NCBI RefSeq assembly: GCF_900142075.1
Contig: NZ_FQZO01000008.1
Coordinates: forward strand, 62,001-126,000
DNA: 64,000 nt
Direction: 5' to 3'
DNA from: Clostridium amylolyticum
GTDB lineage: Bacteria; Bacillota; Clostridia; Clostridiales; Clostridiaceae
Shown here: positions 1 to 7,494 of the stretch, piece by piece
How positions within the stretch are numbered: position 1 is the first letter of the stretch
How the letters are laid out: each line of letters starts with the position of its first letter
Program-made: the position numbers and the translations under genes
The notes under the pieces: generated by a model
The model's input: the letters and a program-made list of their open reading frames with translations, nothing else
Told to the model about the DNA's origin: nothing
The model's database searches: none

Positions 1-177
1 GTAAACCTCACTAGAATACTTCTCAAATTCCTTACTGTTTATCTTTTGAAGCTTCTGGTGAGCTTTAGTACCTTCCTGGGCTCTCTTAGAACTCATAAAC
101 TTACTATCTATACTGCCTTCCCTTAGTATAAACTCCACTAAGTTTCTAACAGATATATTAACTTCTCTTTCAGACAT
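1..177 (-). CDS. N-terminal part of a DinG/Rad3-like helicase (cut by window edge)
   Basis: The first 59 codons are present and the gene runs off the left edge in frame. The ATG is preceded on the minus strand by a GAGGGAT ribosome site about 7 nt upstream. The start MSEREVNISVRNLVEFILREG followed by a KRAQEGTKAHQKLQK stretch resembles the N terminus of clostridial DEAD_2 (DinG-like) helicases that carry a PD-(D/E)XK-type domain ahead of the helicase. That match is from memory of the family and no helicase motif lies inside the window, so the call is tentative. Confidence 0.5.
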   Translation of the reverse strand, partial: MSEREVNISVRNLVEFILREGSIDSKFMSSKRAQEGTKAHQKLQKINSKEFEKYSSEVY

Positions 178-240
178 TTCTATCCCTCATTTAAATTTGT
201 CATCTATAATGTACACAATTTATATTATATCCTAGTAGAA

Positions 241-344
241 ACTTCTTCTCCACACCCAAAGCTTTTGAAAAAAAGATGAAGACGCTTTGGGTACTGCGAA
301 GAAGTAAGCAAATGCGCCAAATCACAGATTTGGAGCATCTGCTT
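241..344. repeat. Dispersed two-hairpin intergenic repeat, copy 1
   Basis: Two consecutive imperfect palindromes are visible. Hairpin 1 (241-305) pairs ACTTCTTC plus CACCCAAAGC with GCTTTGGGT plus GAAGAAGT. Hairpin 2 (306-344) pairs AAGCAAATGCGCCAAATC with GATTTGGAGCATCTGCTT around a 3-nt loop. The same two-part sequence recurs near 36300-36519 and 47460-47631, and a degenerate partial copy occurs near 46966. The element lies between the helicase and the promoter of the HesB-like gene and encodes nothing recognisable. Confidence 0.75.
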
Positions 345-361
345 AAATTTTAAATTATTAT

Positions 362-390
362 TTGACACATAATAAAATAATGCATATAAT
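362..390 (+). promoter_or_regulatory. Consensus sigma-A promoter for the HesB-like gene
   Basis: A perfect TTGACA (362-367) and a perfect TATAAT (385-390) are separated by 17 nt. Transcription would start near 397, where a small hairpin (ATACCC 397-402 / GGGTAT 408-413) sits just before the GGAGG ribosome site at 416-420. Full consensus elements imply strong constitutive transcription. The hairpin at the extreme 5' end could stabilise the transcript. Confidence 0.85.
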
Positions 391-429
391 ATATATATAC
401 CCCATAAGGGTATTTGGAGGTGTGAGATT

Positions 430-720
430 ATGAATATAAAAATAAGTGAAGATACAGCTGCCTTATTAATCATGGCTCTTAATAATAAGGGTAAATCTGC
501 AGCGAGGGTAGCAGTACAAGGTTTTGGCTGAGGAGGCCCTGTACTTGGAATTGCTCTGGATGAGCAAAGAGAAAATGATGTAGTAGTAGAAAAACACGGA
601 GTTAAAATAGTAGCAGAAAAAGATTTTGCCTATCTTCTTGACGATGCCCAAATAGTTCATTCCCGTGGAATCTTTGGAAACAGATTTAATATTTCCACAA
701 GAAATAGTGGAAGCTGCTAA
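430..720 (+). CDS. HesB/IscA-like selenoprotein candidate (in-frame TGA = Sec34)
   Basis: ATG at 430 follows GGAGG with 9-nt spacing. Reading continues through a single in-frame TGA (529-531, codon 34) to TAA at 718-720, giving 96 residues. Both halves form one HesB/A-type Fe-S protein: MNIKISEDTAALLI, then VAVQGFG-U-GGPVLGIALDEQ, then VEKHGVKIVAEKDFAYLLDDAQIVH. The TGA falls where relatives carry a conserved cysteine in a GFGCGGP-type motif. HesB-like proteins are a known bacterial selenoprotein family (established knowledge). A SECIS-type hairpin lies at the right distance (551-567). The only ordinary cysteine is the C-terminal Cys96. The alternative is a nonsense mutation in a decaying gene, but the promoter, ribosome site, conserved 3' half and hairpin argue against this. 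Confidence 0.82.
551..567 (+). promoter_or_regulatory. Bacterial SECIS-like hairpin
   Basis: TTGCTC (551-556) pairs perfectly with GAGCAA (562-567) around the 5-nt loop TGGAT, which has G as its second base. The loop begins 26 nt after the TGA. Bacterial SECIS elements lie inside the coding region shortly after the UGA, with a small G-containing apical loop roughly 16-37 nt downstream, so the geometry fits. The whole element is coding (ALDEQ region). Confidence 0.72.
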
Positions 721-738
721 AAATTAAGAGTATTATTT

Positions 739-830
739 AAAAAATAAAAACTGCCCTTCTATAAGATTTAAAACGTACCCTGAAGGTTACATTTAAAATT
801 ACCTTAGAAGCTTCGCAGTTTTTATTTTTT
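739..830 (+). terminator. Long terminator hairpin after the HesB-like gene
   Basis: AAAAAATAAAAACTGC (739-754) is perfectly complementary to GCAGTTTTTATTTTTT (815-830). The intervening sequence forms further pairs (CTTCTA/TAGAAG and GTACC/GGTTAC). The 3' arm is T-rich, so the structure can terminate the gene that ends at 720. The A-rich 5' arm makes it potentially bidirectional. Confidence 0.7.
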
Positions 831-921
831 ATTATTATTTAGGTTAATACTTCAATATTCTTATTTGTCTAATAATCTAGAATAGCACCCATAGTCAATA
901 AGGTTTTTAAGACAAAAAAAG

Positions 922-1020
922 AACGTAAACCCAAAGTTCGGTGGCTTACGTTGTTGGTGAGATCTCAAATATAATTAAGGGGGATTACAATTCTTATCTC
1001 ACCTTAATTATATAGTTTTT
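922..1020 (+). ncRNA. Unclassified structured element with interleaved helices and T-run
   Basis: A stem AACGTAA (922-928) / TTACGTT (946-952) is followed by two interleaved inverted repeats: GGTGAGAT (956-963) / ATCTCACC (996-1003), and ATATAATTAAGG (969-980) / CCTTAATTATAT (1002-1013). They compete only for bases 1002-1003, so they can form either a pseudoknot-like fold or two alternative folds. The second stem is followed by AGTTTTTAT, like a terminator. No open frame fits and I do not recognise an RNA family. No plus-strand gene follows closely; the next is abrB at 2973. Confidence 0.45.
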
Positions 1021-1155
1021 ATATTAATAAAGTATTAACAAATAGTAACCTTTTTTTGAATTCATGTAATTTATTCACAAATTTTTTGTGAATAACTTGA
1101 ACACTTATTAATATATTGGTAAAATATTTATTTGTTTATCAATTCCGCTTTGTTA

Positions 1156-1311
1156 CTATTTTCTGTCTTCTTGTATGATGTTCATGATCTGTGAAAGATT
1201 ATTTATGCTTAAAGTAAGACTTTCCAGCTTCTGCTCTATTCTAACTAAAAGATAAAGTGAAACAGCTATAGGAAAGCCTACATTGCCTATGAGGTTTACC
1301 ATATGTTCCAT
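1156..1311 (-). CDS. yvrJ: YvrJ family small protein
   Basis: A 51-residue protein, MEHMVNLIGNVGFPIAVSLY followed by LLVRIEQKLESLTLSINNLS. The combination of an NVGFPIA segment, a short hydrophobic run (residues 6-23) and a charged amphipathic tail matches the YvrJ family, whose function is unknown. The start at 1311 is preferred because AGGGAG lies 8 nt upstream. The in-frame ATG two codons earlier (1317) sits almost on the ribosome site. It is probably a membrane-associated peptide with an N-terminal hydrophobic anchor. Confidence 0.75.
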   Translation of the reverse strand: MEHMVNLIGNVGFPIAVSLYLLVRIEQKLESLTLSINNLSQIMNIIQEDRK

Positions 1312-1370
1312 TTTCATCACTCCCTTCATATAATATATATGCAGTAAGGGATGGTTTTTTAATGGTTAAT

Positions 1371-1388
1371 GGCAGCCATATGAGTTAT
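1371..1388. repeat. 18-bp dispersed motif GGCAGCCATATGAGTTAT, copy 1
   Basis: The 18-mer recurs exactly at 49593-49610 (same strand). Near-exact inverse copies occur at 39309-39326 and 39905-39922, each with one difference. All copies lie between genes or touch a stop codon. No function is known to me. Confidence 0.65.
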
Positions 1389-1424
1389 TAGTTATTATGA
1401 AAAGGGCATTTTCTCACTTTAACA

Positions 1425-2015
1425 TTACTCATGGTATTCGCTTACTAATCTTTGCACCATCTTTTTAATTACACTAGCTTGAGCTATTAATGACATAACT
1501 GCAAGGAATAGCTTTATTCTTTCTTGTTCTTTATCTTTAAGGTCTAATTTTTCTACTATACTATCTAATTTGTCATCATCTAAAAAGGGATTTGCAAGAA
1601 ACTCTTTAAAGCTATCCATTTGGATTTCTGAAAATATCTTATAAGCATTTTCCCAAGATATTATGTCGTCCCCTCTATCATTAATTTCATTAAATGCAAG
1701 TCTAAATACTTTTCTTATTTCTTCACTGGTAAGCACCGGTCTCATGTAGCTTAATAATACTAACTGAGTTAGATGAAGCTTAGTATAACCTCTTTTTTTA
1801 CCATCTTCCGGCTTTGAGATAATCTCACTTTTAATATAGTTTTGTACAATATTATTGGTGTATTTCTCTTCAGTAAATTTGTCATTGAGGTAATCTATAA
1901 CCTGAGAAAGAAACAAGTCATATTTGGGAAGATCCTCATAAGGAACCATATTATTTTTAGACATTTCATCTGCCAATTCCATTAAATAATCCATATTAAA
2001 TTCAGGTTTAGGCAT
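1425..2015 (-). CDS. DUF1836 domain protein
   Basis: A 196-residue soluble protein. It carries the DUF1836 signature: LPKYDLFLSQVIDYLNDKF near residues 28-46, YTNNIVQNYIKSEII near 52-66, KKRGYTKLHLTQLVLLSYMRPVL near 72-95, then EEIRKVFRLAFNE. The block after residue 50 has the look of a MerR-like winged helix, so DNA binding is plausible but unproven. The start has GGAGG 10 nt upstream. The gene is monocistronic and transcribed away from the DnaA-box cluster behind it. It is not an enzyme I can identify. Confidence 0.75.
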   Translation of the reverse strand: MPKPEFNMDYLMELADEMSKNNMVPYEDLPKYDLFLSQVIDYLNDKFTEEKYTNNIVQNYIKSEIISKPEDGKKRGYTKLHLTQLVLLSYMRPVLTSEEIRKVFRLAFNEINDRGDDIISWENAYKIFSEIQMDSFKEFLANPFLDDDKLDSIVEKLDLKDKEQERIKLFLAVMSLIAQASVIKKMVQRLVSEYHE

Positions 2016-2181
2016 CTAGTATATACCTCCTCACAAACTGTCCAATTATTCTTACAACACTTTTATTTATTATACAGTACTTATAAACTCATTTCAAGTA
2101 AACCTTACCACATAATAATTAATTTACTGTAAATAGCTTTCAACAGCCTAGTAAAGGTTTCCAGCTAGCATATTAGGCCAC

Positions 2182-2409
2182 TTATCAACAAAATCATAAG
2201 ACTTATCCACATTATTTGTTGATAACTTTCCACAATCCACAAATTCCCTCTTCTTCACATAGGAAAGTTATAAACATTATCCACAATCAACCTGTGGACA
2301 AGTTGTTTATCAGCTGTGGAATAGCTGTTACTTTTTCAACATTTTATTAACATTTATTAAATTTCTTTGTGAATAAACTTATAAGAAAATTATACACACT
2401 TGTGGAAAA
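2182..2409. promoter_or_regulatory. Cluster of DnaA-box-like sequences
   Basis: Two exact TTATCCACA boxes lie at 2203-2211 and 2277-2285. Other sites are TTATCAACA at 2182-2190 and, inverted, at 2217-2225; inverted TTATTCACA at 2368-2376; inverted TTGTCCACA at 2293-2301; and inverted TTTTCCACA at 2401-2409. Further TTATTCACA sites flank it as an inverted pair at 1071-1079 and 1087-1095. The region is non-coding and strongly AT-rich. No dnaA, dnaN or recF gene is in view, so this need not be the origin; it could be a DnaA titration or regulatory cluster. Confidence 0.6.
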
Positions 2410-2806
2410 AAGTTTTATTTAAGAAGATTAAAAAAATATTGATTAATCACAAAAATATTTCTATTTATTTACATAATCAATTTCATATTTTATAATTTTT
2501 CACAAAATTAAAAATTTAATGCAAATTTTTTATGTAAACTCTTTGTGAATCCTCACCTTTATTATAACCTATTTTTCATATTGGAAACAACTATGTAATT
2601 TAAAGTCATTTTATGGACAAGCCTTCGACAGGATTTAATATACAACTCCATTTTATTACTATTTTATTTATTGTATAAATTTTCTATTTACTTGGTATTA
2701 ATTTTTAGTAAACTAACGATGAATAAAAACATAAAGCAGCCTATAATCCTTATATATAAAGGCTTTAGCTTAGTATGATAATTTTGAAATAATATTTTCT
2801 CATATA

Positions 2807-2835
2807 TTGACTTTTCAATTTTATGGTAGTATAGT
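2807..2835 (+). promoter_or_regulatory. Distal abrB promoter
   Basis: TTGACT (2807-2812), a 17-nt spacer and TATAGT (2830-2835). It is the upstream member of a tandem pair before abrB. Confidence 0.6.
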
Positions 2836-2897
2836 ATGTATAGAAAGTCAAATATGGTAAAAAAATTGTAATATGTAAATTATGATAAAAATTTTAT

Positions 2898-2926
2898 TTG
2901 ACTATTTATTACATTTTTGTTATAAT
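2898..2926 (+). promoter_or_regulatory. Proximal abrB promoter
   Basis: TTGACT (2898-2903), a 17-nt spacer and a perfect TATAAT (2921-2926). The expected start site is near 2933, giving a leader of about 40 nt with an AAGGAGG ribosome site before the ATG at 2973. Confidence 0.8.
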
Positions 2927-2972
2927 AATATATGACAAGTGTCGAATATTGTAATTTAAGGAGGAAAGGTCT

Positions 2973-3218
2973 ATGAAATCTACAGGTGTAGTAAGAAGAG
3001 TTGATGAATTAGGAAGAATAGTTATCCCTATCGAGTTAAGAAGAACATTGGATATAGCAGAGAAAGATGCGCTAGAAATCTATGTTGATGGTGAGCAAAT
3101 AATATTAAAGAAATATGAGCCTGCTTGCATATTCTGCGGAGATGCTAGAGATGTTATAAACTACAAAGGTAAGAACATCTGCAAAAACTGCTTAGCTGAA
3201 CTTAAAAACGATAAATAA
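2973..3218 (+). CDS. abrB: AbrB family transition-state regulator
   Basis: An 81-residue DNA-binding protein. The N-terminal SpoVT/AbrB swapped-hairpin domain is clear: MKSTGVVRRVDELGRIVIPI, ELRRTLDIAEKDALEIYVDG. The C-terminal tail holds two cysteine pairs (Cys52/Cys55 and Cys70/Cys73), suggesting a small zinc-binding knuckle, as in other clostridial AbrB proteins. AbrB regulators repress post-exponential and sporulation genes. The gene has its own tandem promoters and a strong terminator, so it is monocistronic. Proximity to rsmI resembles the B. subtilis arrangement near the origin. Confidence 0.92.
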   Translation: MKSTGVVRRVDELGRIVIPIELRRTLDIAEKDALEIYVDGEQIILKKYEPACIFCGDARDVINYKGKNICKNCLAELKNDK

Positions 3219-3231
3219 TTGATAAAATAGT

Positions 3232-3258
3232 AAAACAGCACCCAGGTGCTGTTTTTTT
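3232..3258 (+). terminator. Intrinsic terminator of abrB
   Basis: AAAACAGCACC (3232-3242) pairs with GGTGCTGTTTT (3245-3255) and is followed by more T residues. It lies 13 nt after the abrB stop codon. The A-rich 5' arm means it may also act on rsmI from the other side. Confidence 0.85.
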
Positions 3259-3285
3259 ATTTATATTTATATGCTTAAAATTAAT

Positions 3286-4131
3286 TTATTGCTCTAAATC
3301 AATAGAATGTTTATAAACTTCAGATTTTGGGATATTTCTTTCTTTAGCTACCTGCTTTATGGCTTCTTTTTTTGTGGAACCTTCATTAATGTATTCAATT
3401 AGATGCTGAGCTATGGTTAGCTCTTCCCACTTTTCCATGTTTTCTTTTTCAATTTCTTCTTGGGTTTTGCCTTCTAATACTAAAACATATTCTCCCCTAG
3501 GATCATTTTCATTATAATATTTAATGGCATCTTCTAGCTTCATTCTTAGTATTTCTTCATGGAGCTTTGTAAGTTCCCTGCACAAGGCTATATTTCTATT
3601 GCCGAATTCCTTTAATAAAAATTCCAAGGTATCTCTAAGCCTATGTGGAGCTTCATAAAATATTAGGGTTTCAGTGCTATTTTTAAGATCTTTCGCTATT
3701 GGCTTTCTCTCCTTGTTTTCTCTAGGCAGGAAGCCTCGAAATAAAAATTTTGTGGTGTCTAACCCTGAGTAAACCAAGGCTGTGGTTATGGCTGTAGCCC
3801 CTGGCAGCACCTCAAATTTTATATTATTTTCAATACACTTTTTTACTATTACGCTGCCTGGATCAGAGATTCCTGGGGTTCCTGCATCTGTTATTAGGGC
3901 TATAGTTTCTCCCTTTTTAAGCCTTTCTATTAAATCCTCGCTTTTACCCATTTCATTATGTTTATGATAGCTTATTAATGGTTTTTTTATCTCATAATGA
4001 TTGAGAAGCTTAAGGCTAAGCCTAGTGTCTTCTGCAGCTATTACATCTGCATTTTCAAGCACCTCTAAAGCTCTAAGGGTTATATCCTTAAGGTTTCCTA
4101 TAGGCGTGGGTATAAGGTATAACTTTCCCAT
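3286..4131 (-). CDS. rsmI: 16S rRNA (cytidine1402-2'-O)-methyltransferase RsmI
   Basis: A 281-residue SAM-dependent methyltransferase of the tetrapyrrole-methylase (SPOUT-unrelated) fold that 2'-O-methylates C1402 of 16S rRNA. Diagnostic stretches are LYLIPTPIGNLKDITLRALE at the N terminus, VIAAEDTR near residue 30, the LITDAGTPGISDPG loop near 78-91, and FYEAPHRL near 157. The length is normal and a GGAGG site lies 9 nt before the ATG. The gene follows the tRNA methyltransferase gene by 14 nt on the same strand, so the two form an RNA-modification operon. Confidence 0.95.
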   Translation of the reverse strand: MGKLYLIPTPIGNLKDITLRALEVLENADVIAAEDTRLSLKLLNHYEIKKPLISYHKHNEMGKSEDLIERLKKGETIALITDAGTPGISDPGSVIVKKCIENNIKFEVLPGATAITTALVYSGLDTTKFLFRGFLPRENKERKPIAKDLKNSTETLIFYEAPHRLRDTLEFLLKEFGNRNIALCRELTKLHEEILRMKLEDAIKYYNENDPRGEYVLVLEGKTQEEIEKENMEKWEELTIAQHLIEYINEGSTKKEAIKQVAKERNIPKSEVYKHSIDLEQ

Positions 4132-4145
4132 GTAACTATCCCTCC

Positions 4146-4958
4146 TTAAATTCTTCCGTAGATTCTATCTATTTCTTCTGAGTAGCCACCCTCATCTTTA
4201 TATACATACAATGGAGGTTCAAACTTTAAATAAGCTCCCCCATCCCTTTGACCTTCTACTAAAACTATATTGGGTGCTTTTTTAGTGTTGGGGTGCACCA
4301 TTTGTATGGTCTTTGGTTCAATTTTGTATTTTCTCATTAGGCAGAGAATATCCGCTACTCTCTCTGGCCTATGTACCATGAAAAGCCTTCCATTGTCCTT
4401 TAATAATACTCTAGCTGCTGCAATTACATCTTCTAAGGTACATAAGATTTCATGCCTTGCTATGGCATTTTTATCTTTTGGGTTTAGTATTCCTGAATTT
4501 TTAAGCTTATAAGGCGGATTCACTGTGACTACATCTGCCTTTTCTAAGGTTTTTAAAAGCTTTATATCTTTAAGGTCTCCCTGGACAAAGCTCATTCTAT
4601 GTGGAAGATCATTAATTTTTATGCTTCTATTTGCCATCTCCACCATTTCTTCTTGAATCTCTAAGCCCGTTATCTTTCTAGCTTCTGTCTTTCCAGCTAT
4701 GATAAAAGGAATTATTCCAGTACCGCTGCAGAGATCTATAACGGTGTGTTTATTTTTCACCTTAGCAAAATTAGCAAGGAGCACTGCATCTACCCCAAAT
4801 CTAAAGGCATCCTCCTTTTGAATTATATGAACTCCTTTAAGCTGTAAATCATCTAAGGTTTCCCCAGGTGCCATCAAGGTGTCTTTATTTAAGGAAACAT
4901 TTTTATATCTATTAATTTCTATTTCACTTAGCTTTTCAAAGTTATTTTTTTCTTTCAT
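4146..4958 (-). CDS. tRNA1(Val) A37 N6-methyltransferase family (TrmN6/YfiC-like)
   Basis: A 270-residue class I SAM methyltransferase. The glycine-rich motif I (VIDLCSGTGIIPFIIAG) lies near residues 73-89 and the N6-adenine catalytic motif NPPY near 147-150 (VVTVNPPYKLKNSG). The upstream segment KGVHIIQKEDAFRFGVDAVLLANF is typical of the YabB/TrmN6 group acting on tRNA. It is the first gene of a two-gene operon with rsmI, as in B. subtilis (yabB, then yazA and yabC); the small yazA gene is absent here. The substrate is inferred from family and context. Confidence 0.85.
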   Translation of the reverse strand: MKEKNNFEKLSEIEINRYKNVSLNKDTLMAPGETLDDLQLKGVHIIQKEDAFRFGVDAVLLANFAKVKNKHTVIDLCSGTGIIPFIIAGKTEARKITGLEIQEEMVEMANRSIKINDLPHRMSFVQGDLKDIKLLKTLEKADVVTVNPPYKLKNSGILNPKDKNAIARHEILCTLEDVIAAARVLLKDNGRLFMVHRPERVADILCLMRKYKIEPKTIQMVHPNTKKAPNIVLVEGQRDGGAYLKFEPPLYVYKDEGGYSEEIDRIYGRI

Positions 4959-5221
4959 AAATTATCTTCCTTTATTTATTAGTTAATGTAAAGTTTATAG
5001 AATACCCTTTATAACCCAAGGCATTATTCACTATATTCTTAATCTTATAATTCTCAATAATAATAGCACATTTCCCATTATTCCTCAAAAGAAAAAATTA
5101 TTAGAAGTAAATACACAAAAGTGTTAAATATTTTCATTTTTACACGATTATAGAGTTATATAGTATAGTTTCTAATTTTGTTAATGCAATTATAACGAAA
5201 TATACCATAGGGGGTTATTTA

Positions 5222-7246
5222 ATGAAACTAAAATTCAAGATTCCATTGCTATTTACAGCTTTAATCGTAGGGTCGCTTTTAGCAGTGAGCGCGCTAATTC
5301 ATTGGCAGAGTTCAAAGACCGTGGAAAGTCTGATGAAAGAAAGCGTGGAGAGAAGCAGCAATCAATCTCAGCAAAATTTGAATTCTCTTATTAATGCGGA
5401 GGTAAGTACGGCAAACATGCTGGCTATGGATGAAAATATAAAAAACATAGCTATGCTAAGACAAAATGATACTTCTGAGAGTTTTTTTGAAAGCAATAAG
5501 GCTTCTGTAGAAAAAATGAGTACATATTTAAAACAAAAATTTGATCTTACTAGATCTCACGAACATTTTTTTATCGTAGATAAGAACGGAGTTATATTTG
5601 CAGACAGTCACCCGAACTTTTTAAAGATTAATGTGGGTACGAGGGATTACATTCAAAAAGCTTTAAAAGGAGAAATTAATATCAGCGATGTAGTTTTATC
5701 TAAGGCTACAAATAAATATTTAGTGATATTTGCAGCTCCTGTTTATAATGATGCACGAGATGTTATAGCTGTAGCAGTAAACTCTGTTTATGTAGAATAT
5801 TTCACTGCTGAGCTGTCTCAAAATAGAATAGGTGATACAGGTTATTCTTTCCTTACGGATAGCAAAGGCTTATACCTTTCTCATCCTAAACAGGAACTTG
5901 TAGGACAACCTATTGAAGAAACTAACTTTAAAAGCATTGCTGAAAATATGAATGTGGATTCTGAAAAAACTCTGGCTTCTACAAATTATGAATTTGAAGG
6001 AAATAAGGGTATTCAAAGCATTGCAGTAGTTCCTAAAACCGGCTGGTATTTATCTACTGCTGTTCTTAACTCAGATATATCAAAACCTACAAAAGCATTA
6101 TTAAATAAAACCCTTGTAATGTCCTTGGGAGCAGCACTAGTAATGCTTATGATCAGCATTCTTATTTCAAGAACACTTATTAAGCCCATAACTTCACTGG
6201 TTAAAACCATGGAAACAGCCAGTAGTGGAGATCTTACGGTGCAAAGCAATATTATGTCCAATGATGAAATAGGAAGTTTAGCTCAAGGTTTTAATCTCAT
6301 GGTAAATAGACTTAGAAGTTTAATTGAAGAAATAAATAGGATTATAGTGGCAGTGAACGGCACCTCCTCTGAAATATTATCTTCTTCAGAAACCACCGCT
6401 GTATCCATTGAAGAAGTAGCAAGAACCGTAGAACAAATTTCAGAAGGCACCCAAGTGCAATCTGTTAATCTACAAAGCGTTATAGACCACTTTTCAGTGG
6501 TAAGGGATGAATTTGGGAAAGTATATAATTATTCTAATGACATGAAAGCTAAATCTGAAGATACTATGGTTATCAATGAAAACTCTAATAAAATAGTGTC
6601 CATGTTATATGAAAACACTAAAACCAGTACTATGGAAATTGAAAAAATTATAGAAATTATTAAAGACCTTCAAGCAAACTCTAAAAACATAGTAACCATC
6701 ACAGATAGCATAAAGAGCATAGCAGAGCAAACTAGCCTTCTTTCACTGAATGCTTCTATAGAGGCTGCTAGAGCAGGTGAGCATGGACGTGGCTTTGCAG
6801 TGGTAGCAGAAGAAATAAGAAAACTTAGCGATGAATCTACCTCCTCTGCTAAAGAAATAGAAAAGATATTAAATGATATACTTTCAAAAACAGAAAATGC
6901 GGTAACCATCACAGACAGTGTAAAAGAAACTGTAAATGAGCAAAATTATAGTGTAAACCACACTGTAGAAGCCTTTGAAAAAATATCAGAGAACGTAAAA
7001 GATATTAAAAATCAAATTGAGAACATTAATTTATCCTTAAGTCATGTAGGAAATGAAACCTCCTCCTTAAATAATGAATTCGAAAGCATATCAGCTATAT
7101 CTGAGGAAACAGCTGCTTCAACAGAAGAAGTTTCTGCCTCTACAGAAGAACAATCTGCAGTTATGCTAGAGCTTACAAATTCCATAAAGGATCTAAACAC
7201 CACAGTGGAAACCTTAGCTCTTACCATTCAAATTTTTAAACTTTAA
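5222..7246 (+). CDS. Methyl-accepting chemotaxis protein with dCache sensor
   Basis: A 674-residue chemoreceptor. A membrane anchor (residues 7-27) is followed by an extracellular double-Cache sensor (about 35-290), a second membrane helix (about 298-317), a HAMP linker starting at RTLIKPITSLV, and a cytoplasmic signalling hairpin. The conserved tip reads EQTSLLSLNASIEAARAGEH then GRGFAVVAEEIRKLSDES (about residues 500-540), where CheA and CheW bind. The ligand cannot be inferred; dCache domains often bind amino acids. It is a single gene with its own terminator. Confidence 0.95.
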   Translation: MKLKFKIPLLFTALIVGSLLAVSALIHWQSSKTVESLMKESVERSSNQSQQNLNSLINAEVSTANMLAMDENIKNIAMLRQNDTSESFFESNKASVEKMSTYLKQKFDLTRSHEHFFIVDKNGVIFADSHPNFLKINVGTRDYIQKALKGEINISDVVLSKATNKYLVIFAAPVYNDARDVIAVAVNSVYVEYFTAELSQNRIGDTGYSFLTDSKGLYLSHPKQELVGQPIEETNFKSIAENMNVDSEKTLASTNYEFEGNKGIQSIAVVPKTGWYLSTAVLNSDISKPTKALLNKTLVMSLGAALVMLMISILISRTLIKPITSLVKTMETASSGDLTVQSNIMSNDEIGSLAQGFNLMVNRLRSLIEEINRIIVAVNGTSSEILSSSETTAVSIEEVARTVEQISEGTQVQSVNLQSVIDHFSVVRDEFGKVYNYSNDMKAKSEDTMVINENSNKIVSMLYENTKTSTMEIEKIIEIIKDLQANSKNIVTITDSIKSIAEQTSLLSLNASIEAARAGEHGRGFAVVAEEIRKLSDESTSSAKEIEKILNDILSKTENAVTITDSVKETVNEQNYSVNHTVEAFEKISENVKDIKNQIENINLSLSHVGNETSSLNNEFESISAISEETAASTEEVSASTEEQSAVMLELTNSIKDLNTTVETLALTIQIFKL

Positions 7247-7268
7247 TATTTTGTGACTATAAAAGCTA

Positions 7269-7307
7269 AAAATGCTGTAGAATCTTTTATGTATTCTACA
7301 GCATTTT
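7269..7307 (+). terminator. Terminator of the chemoreceptor gene
   Basis: AAAATGCTGTAGAAT (7269-7283) is perfectly complementary to ATTCTACAGCATTTT (7293-7307), with T-rich sequence after it. It lies 22 nt after the stop codon. Confidence 0.85.
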
Positions 7308-7494
7308 ATTTTAACCTGCCTTTATAGTGATCTACCAGGTTTTTTTGCTTAACTATAAGATCAGAATTTCTGCATGATAGTAATTTGCTTTGCTTATTTA
7401 TAAAAATTACTAATTATGCTAACATATAATCAAAGAAAAGTTATTAACATTAATGCAGGTTAAAGGTCTTTAAATCGCTAAAGGAGGGTAGCCT

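Noticed and set aside
225..473. Minus-strand 82-codon frame over the first repeat
   Set aside because: It runs through the two-hairpin repeat and the HesB promoter, and has no family resemblance or ribosome site.
466..660. Minus-strand 64-codon frame across the HesB-like gene
   Set aside because: It is a complement shadow; the plus-strand HesB reading with one TGA explains the sequence, including promoter and ribosome site.
2182..2409. Chromosomal origin (oriC)
   Set aside because: DnaA boxes are present, but dnaA, dnaN, recF and rpmH are not in the window; it is called only a DnaA-box cluster.
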